A stretch of DNA of 64,000 nucleotides, taken from Sphingopyxis sp. FD7 (GTDB taxonomy: Bacteria > Pseudomonadota > Alphaproteobacteria > Sphingomonadales > Sphingomonadaceae). The position numbers and the translations under genes are program-made. Of this stretch, positions 18,363 through 26,272 are shown one piece after another. The DNA lies in contig NZ_AP017898.1 in assembly GCF_003609835.1 (NCBI RefSeq), positions 3,589,501-3,653,500 of the forward strand. The letters are read 5' to 3'. Position 1 is the stretch's first letter, and each line of letters begins with the position of its first letter. Under the pieces are notes generated by a model that was not told the origin of the DNA, did no database searches, and saw only the letters and a list, made by a program, of their open reading frames with translations.

Positions 18363-19310
18363 CTAGTCGAGGTCGGTCAGGTCCGCGAATGCTTCATCGA
18401 TCGACCTGGCGCGATGGGGAAACGAGACCTTCAGTTCGTCGGTGTCCATCGCCCGCTTCACTAGCGTGAAGCGACCCGGCTGCTCCCGGATCTCGTAGAA
18501 CCGAACGGCCCGGTTCCGATCTTCCAGCGCCTTCACGACCGCGTATTTCACCGCAGCAGCGCAGCGCATCCCGAACACAATTTCCTCCATTTCGAGCGGT
18601 GAGGCGTTCACCCCCCGCGGCCCGATCAGCCGCCATTCTTTCTCGTAGCCCCAGGGCATCGCCTTTCGGAGGAGAACGGCGCCATCCACGGCAGTCCGCG
18701 CTGCGCTGTCGCCGTCGAGCATTCGGGCAACGGCGCTCGCCTTGACCATCCGGCTCCCTCCGTAGCGAATGACGTGGAGGTCGGGCAGCGTGTCGGCGGG
18801 CGCCGAGTAGCCGATGCACAGGCCGTTGTGCTGATCGCCGTAGTGGCTCCACATGAGCGGGCAGACCGCGCGCTCGGCGAGCGAGACAACGCCGCTGTTG
18901 TAGCGCCGGAGAAGCTCCGCTTCGACATACTGGCCGAACAGATACTGCTGGGGATCGGCGATCTCGTAGTCGGGATTGGTCGCCTCGTAGCGGATGCGCT
19001 CGATGAGCTGCTCGGCCGTGCGCCGACTATGCCGCGCAATATGCTCGACGGTCTTGGGTCCCCGATATTTGATCGTCTTGGCCGCCGCTGCCATCTCGTC
19101 CTTGGATCGCTGCTCAACAAGACGTGAGAGGATGGTGGCAAGCTGGTCCGCGCCAAGGTCCGTTTCCAAGGTGGGCTTGGTGTCCAGCGGGTCGTTGAAG
19201 CTGCTGGGATCAGCGAAGTAAAGCGTGTCTGAGACCAGCATCTCCAGCGTCAGATTGCTGAAGCTGCGGTACTTGTAGAGTCTATTTGGCGTTTTGGCTG
19301 ATGCCGCCAC
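18363..19310 (-). CDS. DUF2971 domain protein
   Basis: Protein of 315 residues with the DUF2971 signatures: LYKYRSFSN at the start, YFADPSSFNDPLDTK (about 31-45), CPLMWSHYGDQHNGLCIGYS (about 149-168) and KEWRLIGP. The biochemical activity is not known to me. The family is common near defence and phage genes and contains conserved Trp, His and Arg residues that suggest an enzyme. The start is GTG. It lies about 90 nt after the ECK nuclease gene and 145 nt before hamA, in the same orientation, so it may be the fourth gene of the restriction operon or a one-gene system of its own. Confidence 0.8.
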   Translation of the reverse strand: MAASAKTPNRLYKYRSFSNLTLEMLVSDTLYFADPSSFNDPLDTKPTLETDLGADQLATILSRLVEQRSKDEMAAAAKTIKYRGPKTVEHIARHSRRTAEQLIERIRYEATNPDYEIADPQQYLFGQYVEAELLRRYNSGVVSLAERAVCPLMWSHYGDQHNGLCIGYSAPADTLPDLHVIRYGGSRMVKASAVARMLDGDSAARTAVDGAVLLRKAMPWGYEKEWRLIGPRGVNASPLEMEEIVFGMRCAAAVKYAVVKALEDRNRAVRFYEIREQPGRFTLVKRAMDTDELKVSFPHRARSIDEAFADLTDLD

Positions 19311-19400
19311 GTTGCTCGTCTCCAGTCGTAGTTACTATCGTCACAATTCCGAACGGCAGCATCACCCCAAGGCTACTCGATGCAGGTCTTTCGATCTGGG

Positions 19401-20048
19401 CTAAATCTCAGACCCTGCCGAGAATATGTGCTGGACAAGAAAGGGCTGCTGCGCCTCCGCGCGAGTGTGAGCAGTTTCGAACACGCCGGCCTCATCAGGG
19501 AGAAATCTCGACGGGCTTAGGTTTGGCTCGCCAACGAACCCCAGTCCGTTCTTCTGAGCGACAATCGCTACCGCAACCGCATTAACCGCGGCATCAACCT
19601 GACCGTCGAGGACATAGCCGAGCATCCCGCCATGACGGACCTGTGCGCCATACTGTCGTCTTACAAAACGGAACATGCCCTGGCTTACATACTCGGTGGC
19701 CAGCGTGCGGCGTTGGCCCCCGATCATCGCATTGAGGCGCTTGCATTCCAGGCAGAAGTAAATGGTTTCGTTCGGAACCATCGGTGAGAACACGATGTCC
19801 ATCCGACCTTGCCGCTCACCGGCCGCTGGATCGAGCTCGACCATTTGTATGTCGATGCGAAAAGGCAGCTCGCCGCTGGTTCGATTTCTGCGGAGCGCGC
19901 GGCACAGCCCTTCTGTGGTCGGGTCCTCAAGCGCGTCGGGTGCGAGGGGTGGCATATCTCTCCAGGTCGAAAGGACCAACTGCAGAATTGCCGGCATCTG
20001 AGAGTCGATGAAATCCAGCCACGCGGTCGGGTCGCCTCCGAAGCTCAT
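19401..20048 (-). CDS. PD-(D/E)XK-like nuclease partner of the N6-methyltransferase
   Basis: Protein of 215 residues, no named family recognised. A nuclease-like core is visible: GRMDIVF (Asp 84), a beta strand IYFCLECKRL with E101-x-K103, then a helix with YVSQGMFRFVRRQYGAQVRHGGMLGYVLDG. The ATG overlaps the methyltransferase stop (ATGA), so the two are translationally coupled and probably act together as modification and cleavage subunits. Being only 215 residues with no specificity domain, it would rely on the methyltransferase for target choice. The nuclease call is inference from the motif. Confidence 0.6.
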   Translation of the reverse strand: MSFGGDPTAWLDFIDSQMPAILQLVLSTWRDMPPLAPDALEDPTTEGLCRALRRNRTSGELPFRIDIQMVELDPAAGERQGRMDIVFSPMVPNETIYFCLECKRLNAMIGGQRRTLATEYVSQGMFRFVRRQYGAQVRHGGMLGYVLDGQVDAAVNAVAVAIVAQKNGLGFVGEPNLSPSRFLPDEAGVFETAHTRAEAQQPFLVQHIFSAGSEI

Positions 20049-23000
20049 GAATGCGCGCGGGCCGGAATGGCGAGCAGGGTTCCTGCTATCTCATCCGCGT
20101 CATTCAGCGCCGCCGACTGCGTCCAAAAGCGGCGCGTGTCCGGCTTGATGACGTAGAGGTGCGGTCCGTCGAAAATTTTCATGCCCCGTACGAAATCGAG
20201 CGTGCGCCTTGTGCCTGGTAGGGCCATTTGCAGTTTTGCGATCGTGGCCAGGATGTCCGACCCATCAGGCGCGGCCGGCGCGTGGTTGTGGCGTCCGTTC
20301 GCACGTTCGACGACGGCCATGGCGAGGCCGAGTTTCGTCGAGCGCGTCACCTTGGCCGAGATATCCTCTCCGGGGCGTGCCCACTGACCGAGCGTGTCGC
20401 AAAGCCGTGCCGAGTAGCCCTGCAAGGCCTGGTCGGTCACGGCCAACATGGTCGGACCGGAAGGGCGCGATCGGTTCGGCTGGATGCTGGGTATGATGAC
20501 GTTGACGGTGTCGTCGATCAAAAGGCGCTCCGACGCCTCGACCCCGAAATAGGCATCGACGAGCGGCTCGATCGCTTGCGTCGCCGCATCGACCGCGTCG
20601 CGCCGCAGCAGGTAATTCCGAGACGCCCGGCCCACGGCATCATCGAATACTTGGGCGACCTCCGCCACGATCGCTTCGGCGGCAGCCGGGTCTTCATGAT
20701 CGCCTGGCACGACGAAGGGGAGCCGCAGGATTTCCTGAACATGCACCTCAGGACGATAAATGCCCCAGTTTGAAGAGGTGTGGAACGTCAGATATTTCGC
20801 CAGAGATGTCCGCAGATAGGCCGCCAGGAAAATCAGCAACCTGCGATCTTCCGGCGGTCCATGGATGCCGCGAACGGCGTGACGGAAGCTGACGTCGAAG
20901 TCCGCAAAGGCGATGCGCTGAAAGCCCTTAGTGATTAGAACGTGCGGCGCTCGAAAGACGTCCGTAGCCGTATTCGATCGGCCCCGGACCAACACTTCGT
21001 CGTCGGGGAGATCGGTCGCGTCCTCGGGCAGGGCGAAGAGATCGATGCCGGAATGGGTCGCCTCGATGAAGCGGCGCGAAGGCAGCTTCAGTCGTTTGGC
21101 CAGCGCCGGGTCGTCGTTTGCTCCGGCGGGTTGGAAACCTTCGGCTCTGACCCACCGCTTGGCGTTCGGCGGCTCCGACGGCAACCTGACGATATCGCGC
21201 AGACGCGGATTGAGGAGTATCCGATCGATAAAGCGAAGGTCGCGTGGGGAACCCCAGAAGGTCTGGCTCCAGGTCTGGGGCGCGTCCGGACTGTCAAGGT
21301 CGAGGAGAAGCTTGTCGCGCTTAATCGATCGGCGATCAGCCTCGTCGATGACGATGACCTCGGCTTGGGTCGTGGTCCAGTTGGCCTTAGGCGTCAGATA
21401 CTCGATCTGGTCCGATTTCCGATAGCTGGCGGCCGGCCTGTAATTCACGACGAGCGCGGGATGGATGGCCTCGCTGAACAGGAAGAGACGAAGGTCCGCG
21501 AGATTGAGCACACGCTCGATTGTCGATGTCTCGATCCACTGCCGCTGGAAGCGGACCGCGGTTGGGCTGTGGTTGAACAGGACGCCGTGCGGTAGCACGA
21601 ATGAAATCCGCCCGGTAATGGAGATATGCTCACCTGCCTTCCACACGAAAGCGGCGGCGATCTGGCTGTCAGGCACGGTCTTTTCCGCGCGTGCGCACCA
21701 TTGTCCGGCAAGCGTCTTCGGTCCCGCCGTGCTCCCCCATGGCGGGTTGCCGACGATGAGATCGACGTCTGTAGGGACATCCCCGTCGCCAAAGAAATCG
21801 GCGCAGCGGATGGTGCCGGGCGCCGCACTCTCGGTAACGCCGGCCTTGTTCGGTGGATCGACGATCAAACGTGGCAGCGCTCGGCCCTTGGCTTGCAAGC
21901 CCTGGATGTCGCGCGGCGAAAGCTGATCGAAATAGGCCAGGTAAAGGCTGAACGCCGCGATCCTGCAGGCCGTCCGGTTGATGTCGATCCCGAACAGGTT
22001 CTGCTGAAGGATGCGGCTCAGCTCGGCGGCACGACGATCATTGCGCGCGCCGGGATTGGCGAGCCGCCACTCTTCCGCCAAGCGATTGAACAGGCCGACT
22101 AGAAAAATCCCCGATCCGCACGCCGGGTCCAGAAAGCGCTTGTCAAGTAGCGATCCGATGCCTTCCAGGGCGGAATCGAGGACAATCTCCGCCAAGAAGC
22201 GCGGCGTATAGAACGCGCCGTCCTCCTGGTCTTCTGCCTTCAGGAAATGCTCATAAATCGCGCTGATCGCCTCGATGGGGATGTACCGAAAGTCGTATGG
22301 CCAGAATGAAAGCTGGCCTGTGCGCACCTGCGTTCCTTGAAAGAAGGCGTCTAGGATCGCGACATGGTCGTTCGAAACGAGACGTGCTTCGGCTTCAAGG
22401 TCATCGCTGAACAGGTCGCCGTTGAAGTCGAGGCTGAGCTGCCTGAAAATCTTGAACAATCCGTCTTTGGCGTGTTCGAGCGGCCTCTGGCTCAGGACAT
22501 CGCGCAGATGCGTAGCCGAACCCAGCCCGAGATCTTCCAGATAGCGCTCGCCGACGACGCCTCGGTCGAAGAGATAACAGGTGAAGACGAGCCTGCAGAG
22601 CAGGGCGTCAAGCACATCGAGGGGGATGGCGCCCGTCTCTCCCACGCTGAGTTTGGTGCGGACGTCAGCGAGATTGGAGAGGAGATCGCGATCGACACGC
22701 TTGCTGGCATCGAACGACCGGGCATGTTCGCGGAAGAAAACGCCGGACTCGATCGCGAAGAGGAACTCCGGGAGGGCTGTTACCAGATGCTCAAGCGTGG
22801 TGACGAGCGCCGGCAAGTTCACGCCTGCGTCTTCACGGCGAACCGGGCGCGCCATACCGGAGTAAATCTCGGCGCGACCGCTCGATATTAGGACAAGAAT
22901 GGGGGCGCCGCCATGATTCCAGAACCGTTTATGGGTATCGAACACCTCATCGGGCGCGAAGCTGTCAATGAGCTTAAAGAAGACGATCGGCGCCCCCTCG

Positions 23001-23164
23001 GTACAGAAGACGCCATCAAGTTCCAGCAGCTCAAATGCATGGCGGATTACGTGTGCCTGGGGGGTCTGCGGCGTGACGTCGGCAGGAGACAAGAACAGGT
23101 TCGGATAGAGCGAACGTTCGATGCCGATGTCCGTAAACCATGCGCTGGTGTGCTGAGCGGTCAT
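20045..23164 (-). CDS. N6-adenine DNA methyltransferase, Eco57I/type IIG-like
   Basis: Protein of 1039 residues. Motif I DPACGSGIF (346-354) and motif IV NPPW (473-476) identify an N6-adenine methyltransferase. The N-terminal 150 residues (LVLISSGRAEIYSG) resemble the N-terminal domain of Eco57I-like enzymes. A large C-terminal specificity region follows. The start MTAQHTSAWFTDIG at 23164 overlaps the stop of the winged-helix gene (ATGA). A longer frame to 23224 would overlap that gene further. A separate small ECK nuclease is encoded immediately downstream. Confidence 0.85.
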   Translation of the reverse strand: MTAQHTSAWFTDIGIERSLYPNLFLSPADVTPQTPQAHVIRHAFELLELDGVFCTEGAPIVFFKLIDSFAPDEVFDTHKRFWNHGGAPILVLISSGRAEIYSGMARPVRREDAGVNLPALVTTLEHLVTALPEFLFAIESGVFFREHARSFDASKRVDRDLLSNLADVRTKLSVGETGAIPLDVLDALLCRLVFTCYLFDRGVVGERYLEDLGLGSATHLRDVLSQRPLEHAKDGLFKIFRQLSLDFNGDLFSDDLEAEARLVSNDHVAILDAFFQGTQVRTGQLSFWPYDFRYIPIEAISAIYEHFLKAEDQEDGAFYTPRFLAEIVLDSALEGIGSLLDKRFLDPACGSGIFLVGLFNRLAEEWRLANPGARNDRRAAELSRILQQNLFGIDINRTACRIAAFSLYLAYFDQLSPRDIQGLQAKGRALPRLIVDPPNKAGVTESAAPGTIRCADFFGDGDVPTDVDLIVGNPPWGSTAGPKTLAGQWCARAEKTVPDSQIAAAFVWKAGEHISITGRISFVLPHGVLFNHSPTAVRFQRQWIETSTIERVLNLADLRLFLFSEAIHPALVVNYRPAASYRKSDQIEYLTPKANWTTTQAEVIVIDEADRRSIKRDKLLLDLDSPDAPQTWSQTFWGSPRDLRFIDRILLNPRLRDIVRLPSEPPNAKRWVRAEGFQPAGANDDPALAKRLKLPSRRFIEATHSGIDLFALPEDATDLPDDEVLVRGRSNTATDVFRAPHVLITKGFQRIAFADFDVSFRHAVRGIHGPPEDRRLLIFLAAYLRTSLAKYLTFHTSSNWGIYRPEVHVQEILRLPFVVPGDHEDPAAAEAIVAEVAQVFDDAVGRASRNYLLRRDAVDAATQAIEPLVDAYFGVEASERLLIDDTVNVIIPSIQPNRSRPSGPTMLAVTDQALQGYSARLCDTLGQWARPGEDISAKVTRSTKLGLAMAVVERANGRHNHAPAAPDGSDILATIAKLQMALPGTRRTLDFVRGMKIFDGPHLYVIKPDTRRFWTQSAALNDADEIAGTLLAIPARAHS

Positions 23165-23412
23165 GGCCGGCTTCCGGCGACGGATTTCCGAGCATCCCGC
23201 GATGGTTCGAAGGCGAACGCCCAACCAGCAGCGAGGCGGCGGGCGGTGATCGCGTGTCCCTTGCTGCGGAGATAGCTGACATCGCGATTGATTGTCGCTG
23301 CGGAAACACCGAGCTCCTGCGCGAGCGCAATGGCCGAACGGTCGCCCATCCCGATGAGCGTGAGCAAGGATTGGTGCCGCTCGGCAATGGCTGCGCTCCG
23401 ACCGTATAGCAA
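23161..23412 (-). CDS. Small winged-helix (DeoR/HTH_11-like) regulator
   Basis: Protein of 83 residues consisting of one winged helix-turn-helix: RHQSLLTLIGMGDRSAIALAQELGVSAATINRDVSYLRSKGHAI, followed by a short wing (WAFAFEP). It is the first gene of the restriction operon, and its stop overlaps the methyltransferase start. The N-terminal architecture resembles the HTH of WYL-type defence regulators such as BrxR, but there is no WYL domain. A perfect inverted repeat 14-36 nt upstream of its start is the likely autoregulatory operator. Confidence 0.7.
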   Translation of the reverse strand: MLYGRSAAIAERHQSLLTLIGMGDRSAIALAQELGVSAATINRDVSYLRSKGHAITARRLAAGWAFAFEPSRDARKSVAGSRP

Positions 23413-23425
23413 TCCAGTATCCTCA

Positions 23426-23448
23426 AGTCTATCACGAATCGATAGACT
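23426..23448. promoter_or_regulatory. Operator candidate upstream of the winged-helix/restriction operon
   Basis: Perfect 8-bp inverted repeat AGTCTATC (23426-23433) and GATAGACT (23441-23448) with a 7-nt spacer, 14 nt before the regulator start codon. The spacing suits a dimeric winged-helix protein binding over the promoter of its own operon. The rest of the 355-nt gap to copG (23449-23767) is relatively A/T-rich and shows no gene. Confidence 0.5.
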
Positions 23449-23767
23449 CGGTTTCTTAGAAAGGCAAGAACGTTAGCGGAATGGAGTGGGCTCAGGGAGT
23501 GAGTGGTCAACGCGGCCACCTGTCAGCTTCGCTTGGCTGCGAGCGGAAGATCCTCGACACGCCGGCAACGGAGGCACGGCCGCTCGATTAAACGCCTGCT
23601 CTAGCAAAATTCTCACAAAATGCGGTCAGTCGGTGATCGGCCCAGTTGCCTTCCTCGGTGAGCTACTGAATTAATGGCAGCTATCGACGTGCGGAGCCAA
23701 GGCTGGGAATGACGGCTTAGTTGGCGGCAGCTGCCCACTAACCGCGCTAATGTCGGCCTGATCAGCA

Positions 23768-24148
23768 TCAGCGGCCCAAGCGCTCGCTGCTTTCTATGCG
23801 ACGCGTCAATGCCCGAATGAACCCGTCGTACCTCTCTTTGCCAGAGGCTTGCGCGGCTGCACCGGCTCCATCCGGCAGCGCGGGCGTCGCCGTGAGCCAA
23901 AATCGAACGAACAGGGCCAAGGCTTCATTGCCAATCTCAACACTCTGATCAACCTGCTCCAACTGACGTACCAAGCGATCAATTCGCCTGCTTAATGCCG
24001 CTTCCATCCGCTCCGATCCGTCGGGCGACATGAACGACGCAAGTGCCGCTTCGACTATCTCCGCCTGCGAGGCTCGCCGCCGTATGGCGAGTTCGGCCAG
24101 TTGCCGTGCGATCTCGGGTGAAAGGCGAAAGGTATGCTTCGATTTCAC
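23768..24148 (-). CDS. CopG/ribbon-helix-helix family conjugation regulator
   Basis: Protein of 126 residues. The N-terminus SKHTFRLSPEIARQLAELAIRRRASQAEIVEAAL is a ribbon-helix-helix DNA-binding domain, followed by a helical region (ALSRRIDRLVRQLEQVDQSVEIGNEALALFVRFWLT) typical of the CopG-like protein encoded between traG and trbB in this ICE family. It starts with GTG overlapping the traG stop (GTGA). In relatives trbB follows directly. Here the cargo block begins just after it. Confidence 0.8.
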   Translation of the reverse strand: MKSKHTFRLSPEIARQLAELAIRRRASQAEIVEAALASFMSPDGSERMEAALSRRIDRLVRQLEQVDQSVEIGNEALALFVRFWLTATPALPDGAGAAAQASGKERYDGFIRALTRRIESSERLGR

Positions 24149-26136
24149 AGCGCAATGCCATCGTCGGGGTCGAGCGACGCCCGCCGCGCGTTGCCGCGCA
24201 TGGTCTGCTGGATACGGCGATTGCGGGCGGCATCTTCGTCGGTCTGATCCTCCCGGTCGAAGTCAAATTCCCGGTTCACAGATCTTGGCGGCGGCGCAAT
24301 ATCCTCGTGCAAGGGCAGTTCCGGCTCGGTGCGGATGCCGGCATTGGCGGGATCGGTATCTTCGGACTCCATCGCGCCCGTGCGCGGCGTGGCCAGATCA
24401 GGCGCCTTCGCGAGGCGATCAACCCAATCGTGCAGCACCCCCGCGCCCTCGCTGGCGCGGACCTGCGGCGGCGACAGGACGCGCGCCGACAGCCGCCGGT
24501 CCCGAAAATACTGCGCCTTCTTCGCCCGAATGGGGTGCATGCCCGCCATCATCACGATCTCGTCGGTAATGGGCAGTTCCTGGATTTCGCCCTGGGTGAG
24601 GAGAGCGCGGGCCGTCTCGGACTTGGAGATCATCAGATGGCCGAGCCAGGGTGACAGGCGGTGCCCGGCATAGTTCTTCATTGCGCGCAGTTCGGTTGCG
24701 GTGCCGAGCGATTCCGAGACGCGCTTGGCGGTGCGCTCGTCGTTGGTCGCAAAACAGACCCGGACATGACAATTGTCGAGGATCGCGTTGTTGTGGCCGT
24801 AGGCATGCTCGATCTGATTGAGTGACTGGGCGATCAGGAACGCCTTGAGCCCATATCCGGCCATGAACGCGAGCGCGCTTTCGAAGAAGTCGAGCCGCCC
24901 GAGCGCCGGGAATTCGTCGAGCATGAGCAGCACCCGCTGGCGCGAGGTGTCGTGAGCCAGTTCCTCGGTCAGGCGGCGGCCGATCTGGTTCAGGAGGAGG
25001 CGGATCAGCGGCTTGGTGCGGCTGATGTCCGAGGGCGGGATGACTAGGTAGAGCGTTGCCGGGCACTTGCCACCGACCAGGTCGGCGATCCGCCAGTCGC
25101 ATTGCCGGGTCACCTGCGCCACGACCGGGTCGCGGTAGAGGCCAAGGAACGACATCGCAGTCGACAGCACCCCCGAGCGTTCGTTGTCGGACTTGTTGAG
25201 GAGTTCACGCGCTGCGCTTGCGACCACCGGATGGACCCCATCCTCGCCAAGGTGCGGGGTCATCATCATCGCGGCAAGCGTCGATTCGAAGGAGCGTTTG
25301 GGGTCGGAGAGGAACGCCGCGACACCGGCCAATGTCTTGTCAGGTTCGGCATAGAGAACATGGAGGATCGCGCCGACCAGCAGCGAATGGCTGGTCTTCT
25401 CCCAATGGTTGCGTTTCTCCAGACTGCCTTCGGGATCGACCAGCACGTCGGCGACATTCTGGACATCGCGAACTTCGCAGACCCCGCGGCGCACTTCAAG
25501 CAGCGGATTGTAGGCGGAAGACTGCGCATTGGTTGGATCGAACAGCAGCACCCGGCTGAACCCGGCGCGATAGCCTGCAGTCAGTGTCCAGTTCTCGCCC
25601 TTGATGTCGTGGACGATGGCCGAGCCCGGCCATGTGAGCAGGGTCGGGACGACCAGCCCGACGCCCTTGCCGCTGCGGGTCGGAGCAAAGCACAGGACAT
25701 GCTCGGGACCATCGTGACGCAGATATTCGTTATTGAACCGGCCCAATACCACGCCCTTGTCGTCGAACAGGCCCGCCTGTTTGATCTCCTGCCGGTTTGC
25801 CCAGCGCGCCGAACCATAAGTCTGGGCATTGTTGAGTTCGCGGGCGCGCCAGACCGACATGGTGATGGCGACGATGATTGCGGCAAAGCCGCTCGACGCG
25901 GCGATCAGCCCGCCGGTCTCGAAGATGCGCGGTGCGTAGGCGTCATAGCTGAACCACCACCAGAAGAAGTCATAGGGCCGGTAGACCCGCAGCCCGAACA
26001 GCGAGAACCAGGCCGGGCCGAGTTCGGGCTGGTAGCCAAGCGCTGCCGCGGTCCATTGGGTCGCGCCCCAGACGCCTGCCAGCACCAGCATGAATACGGC
26101 GATGATCTGACCCCAAAGGATCTTTGTTGCGGCCAT
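24145..26136 (-). CDS. traG: Type IV coupling protein TraG (VirD4-like)
   Basis: Inner-membrane ATPase that links the relaxosome to the secretion channel, 663 residues. Two N-terminal membrane helices (IIAVFMLVLAGVWG and LIAASSGFAAIIVAITMSVW), Walker A APTRSGKG (151-158), Walker B LLMLDEFPALG (about 400-410), and the coupling-protein region AQSLNQIEHAYG. The ATG at 26136 is preceded by a perfect AAGGAGGT at the right distance; an in-frame GTG at 26142 is less likely. Confidence 0.95.
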   Translation of the reverse strand: MAATKILWGQIIAVFMLVLAGVWGATQWTAAALGYQPELGPAWFSLFGLRVYRPYDFFWWWFSYDAYAPRIFETGGLIAASSGFAAIIVAITMSVWRARELNNAQTYGSARWANRQEIKQAGLFDDKGVVLGRFNNEYLRHDGPEHVLCFAPTRSGKGVGLVVPTLLTWPGSAIVHDIKGENWTLTAGYRAGFSRVLLFDPTNAQSSAYNPLLEVRRGVCEVRDVQNVADVLVDPEGSLEKRNHWEKTSHSLLVGAILHVLYAEPDKTLAGVAAFLSDPKRSFESTLAAMMMTPHLGEDGVHPVVASAARELLNKSDNERSGVLSTAMSFLGLYRDPVVAQVTRQCDWRIADLVGGKCPATLYLVIPPSDISRTKPLIRLLLNQIGRRLTEELAHDTSRQRVLLMLDEFPALGRLDFFESALAFMAGYGLKAFLIAQSLNQIEHAYGHNNAILDNCHVRVCFATNDERTAKRVSESLGTATELRAMKNYAGHRLSPWLGHLMISKSETARALLTQGEIQELPITDEIVMMAGMHPIRAKKAQYFRDRRLSARVLSPPQVRASEGAGVLHDWVDRLAKAPDLATPRTGAMESEDTDPANAGIRTEPELPLHEDIAPPPRSVNREFDFDREDQTDEDAARNRRIQQTMRGNARRASLDPDDGIAL

Positions 26137-26272
26137 GGGCACCTCCTTGTGAGGCTACTCGTCACAGTCGGGGCGATGATCGCAAGCTTCTGCGCACCGC
26201 GAGCGCGCACTGGCGCAAAAGGACAAAGGCTGGCGAAAATGCCCGTTCGGTAGAACGCCCCAATCGCCCCAC

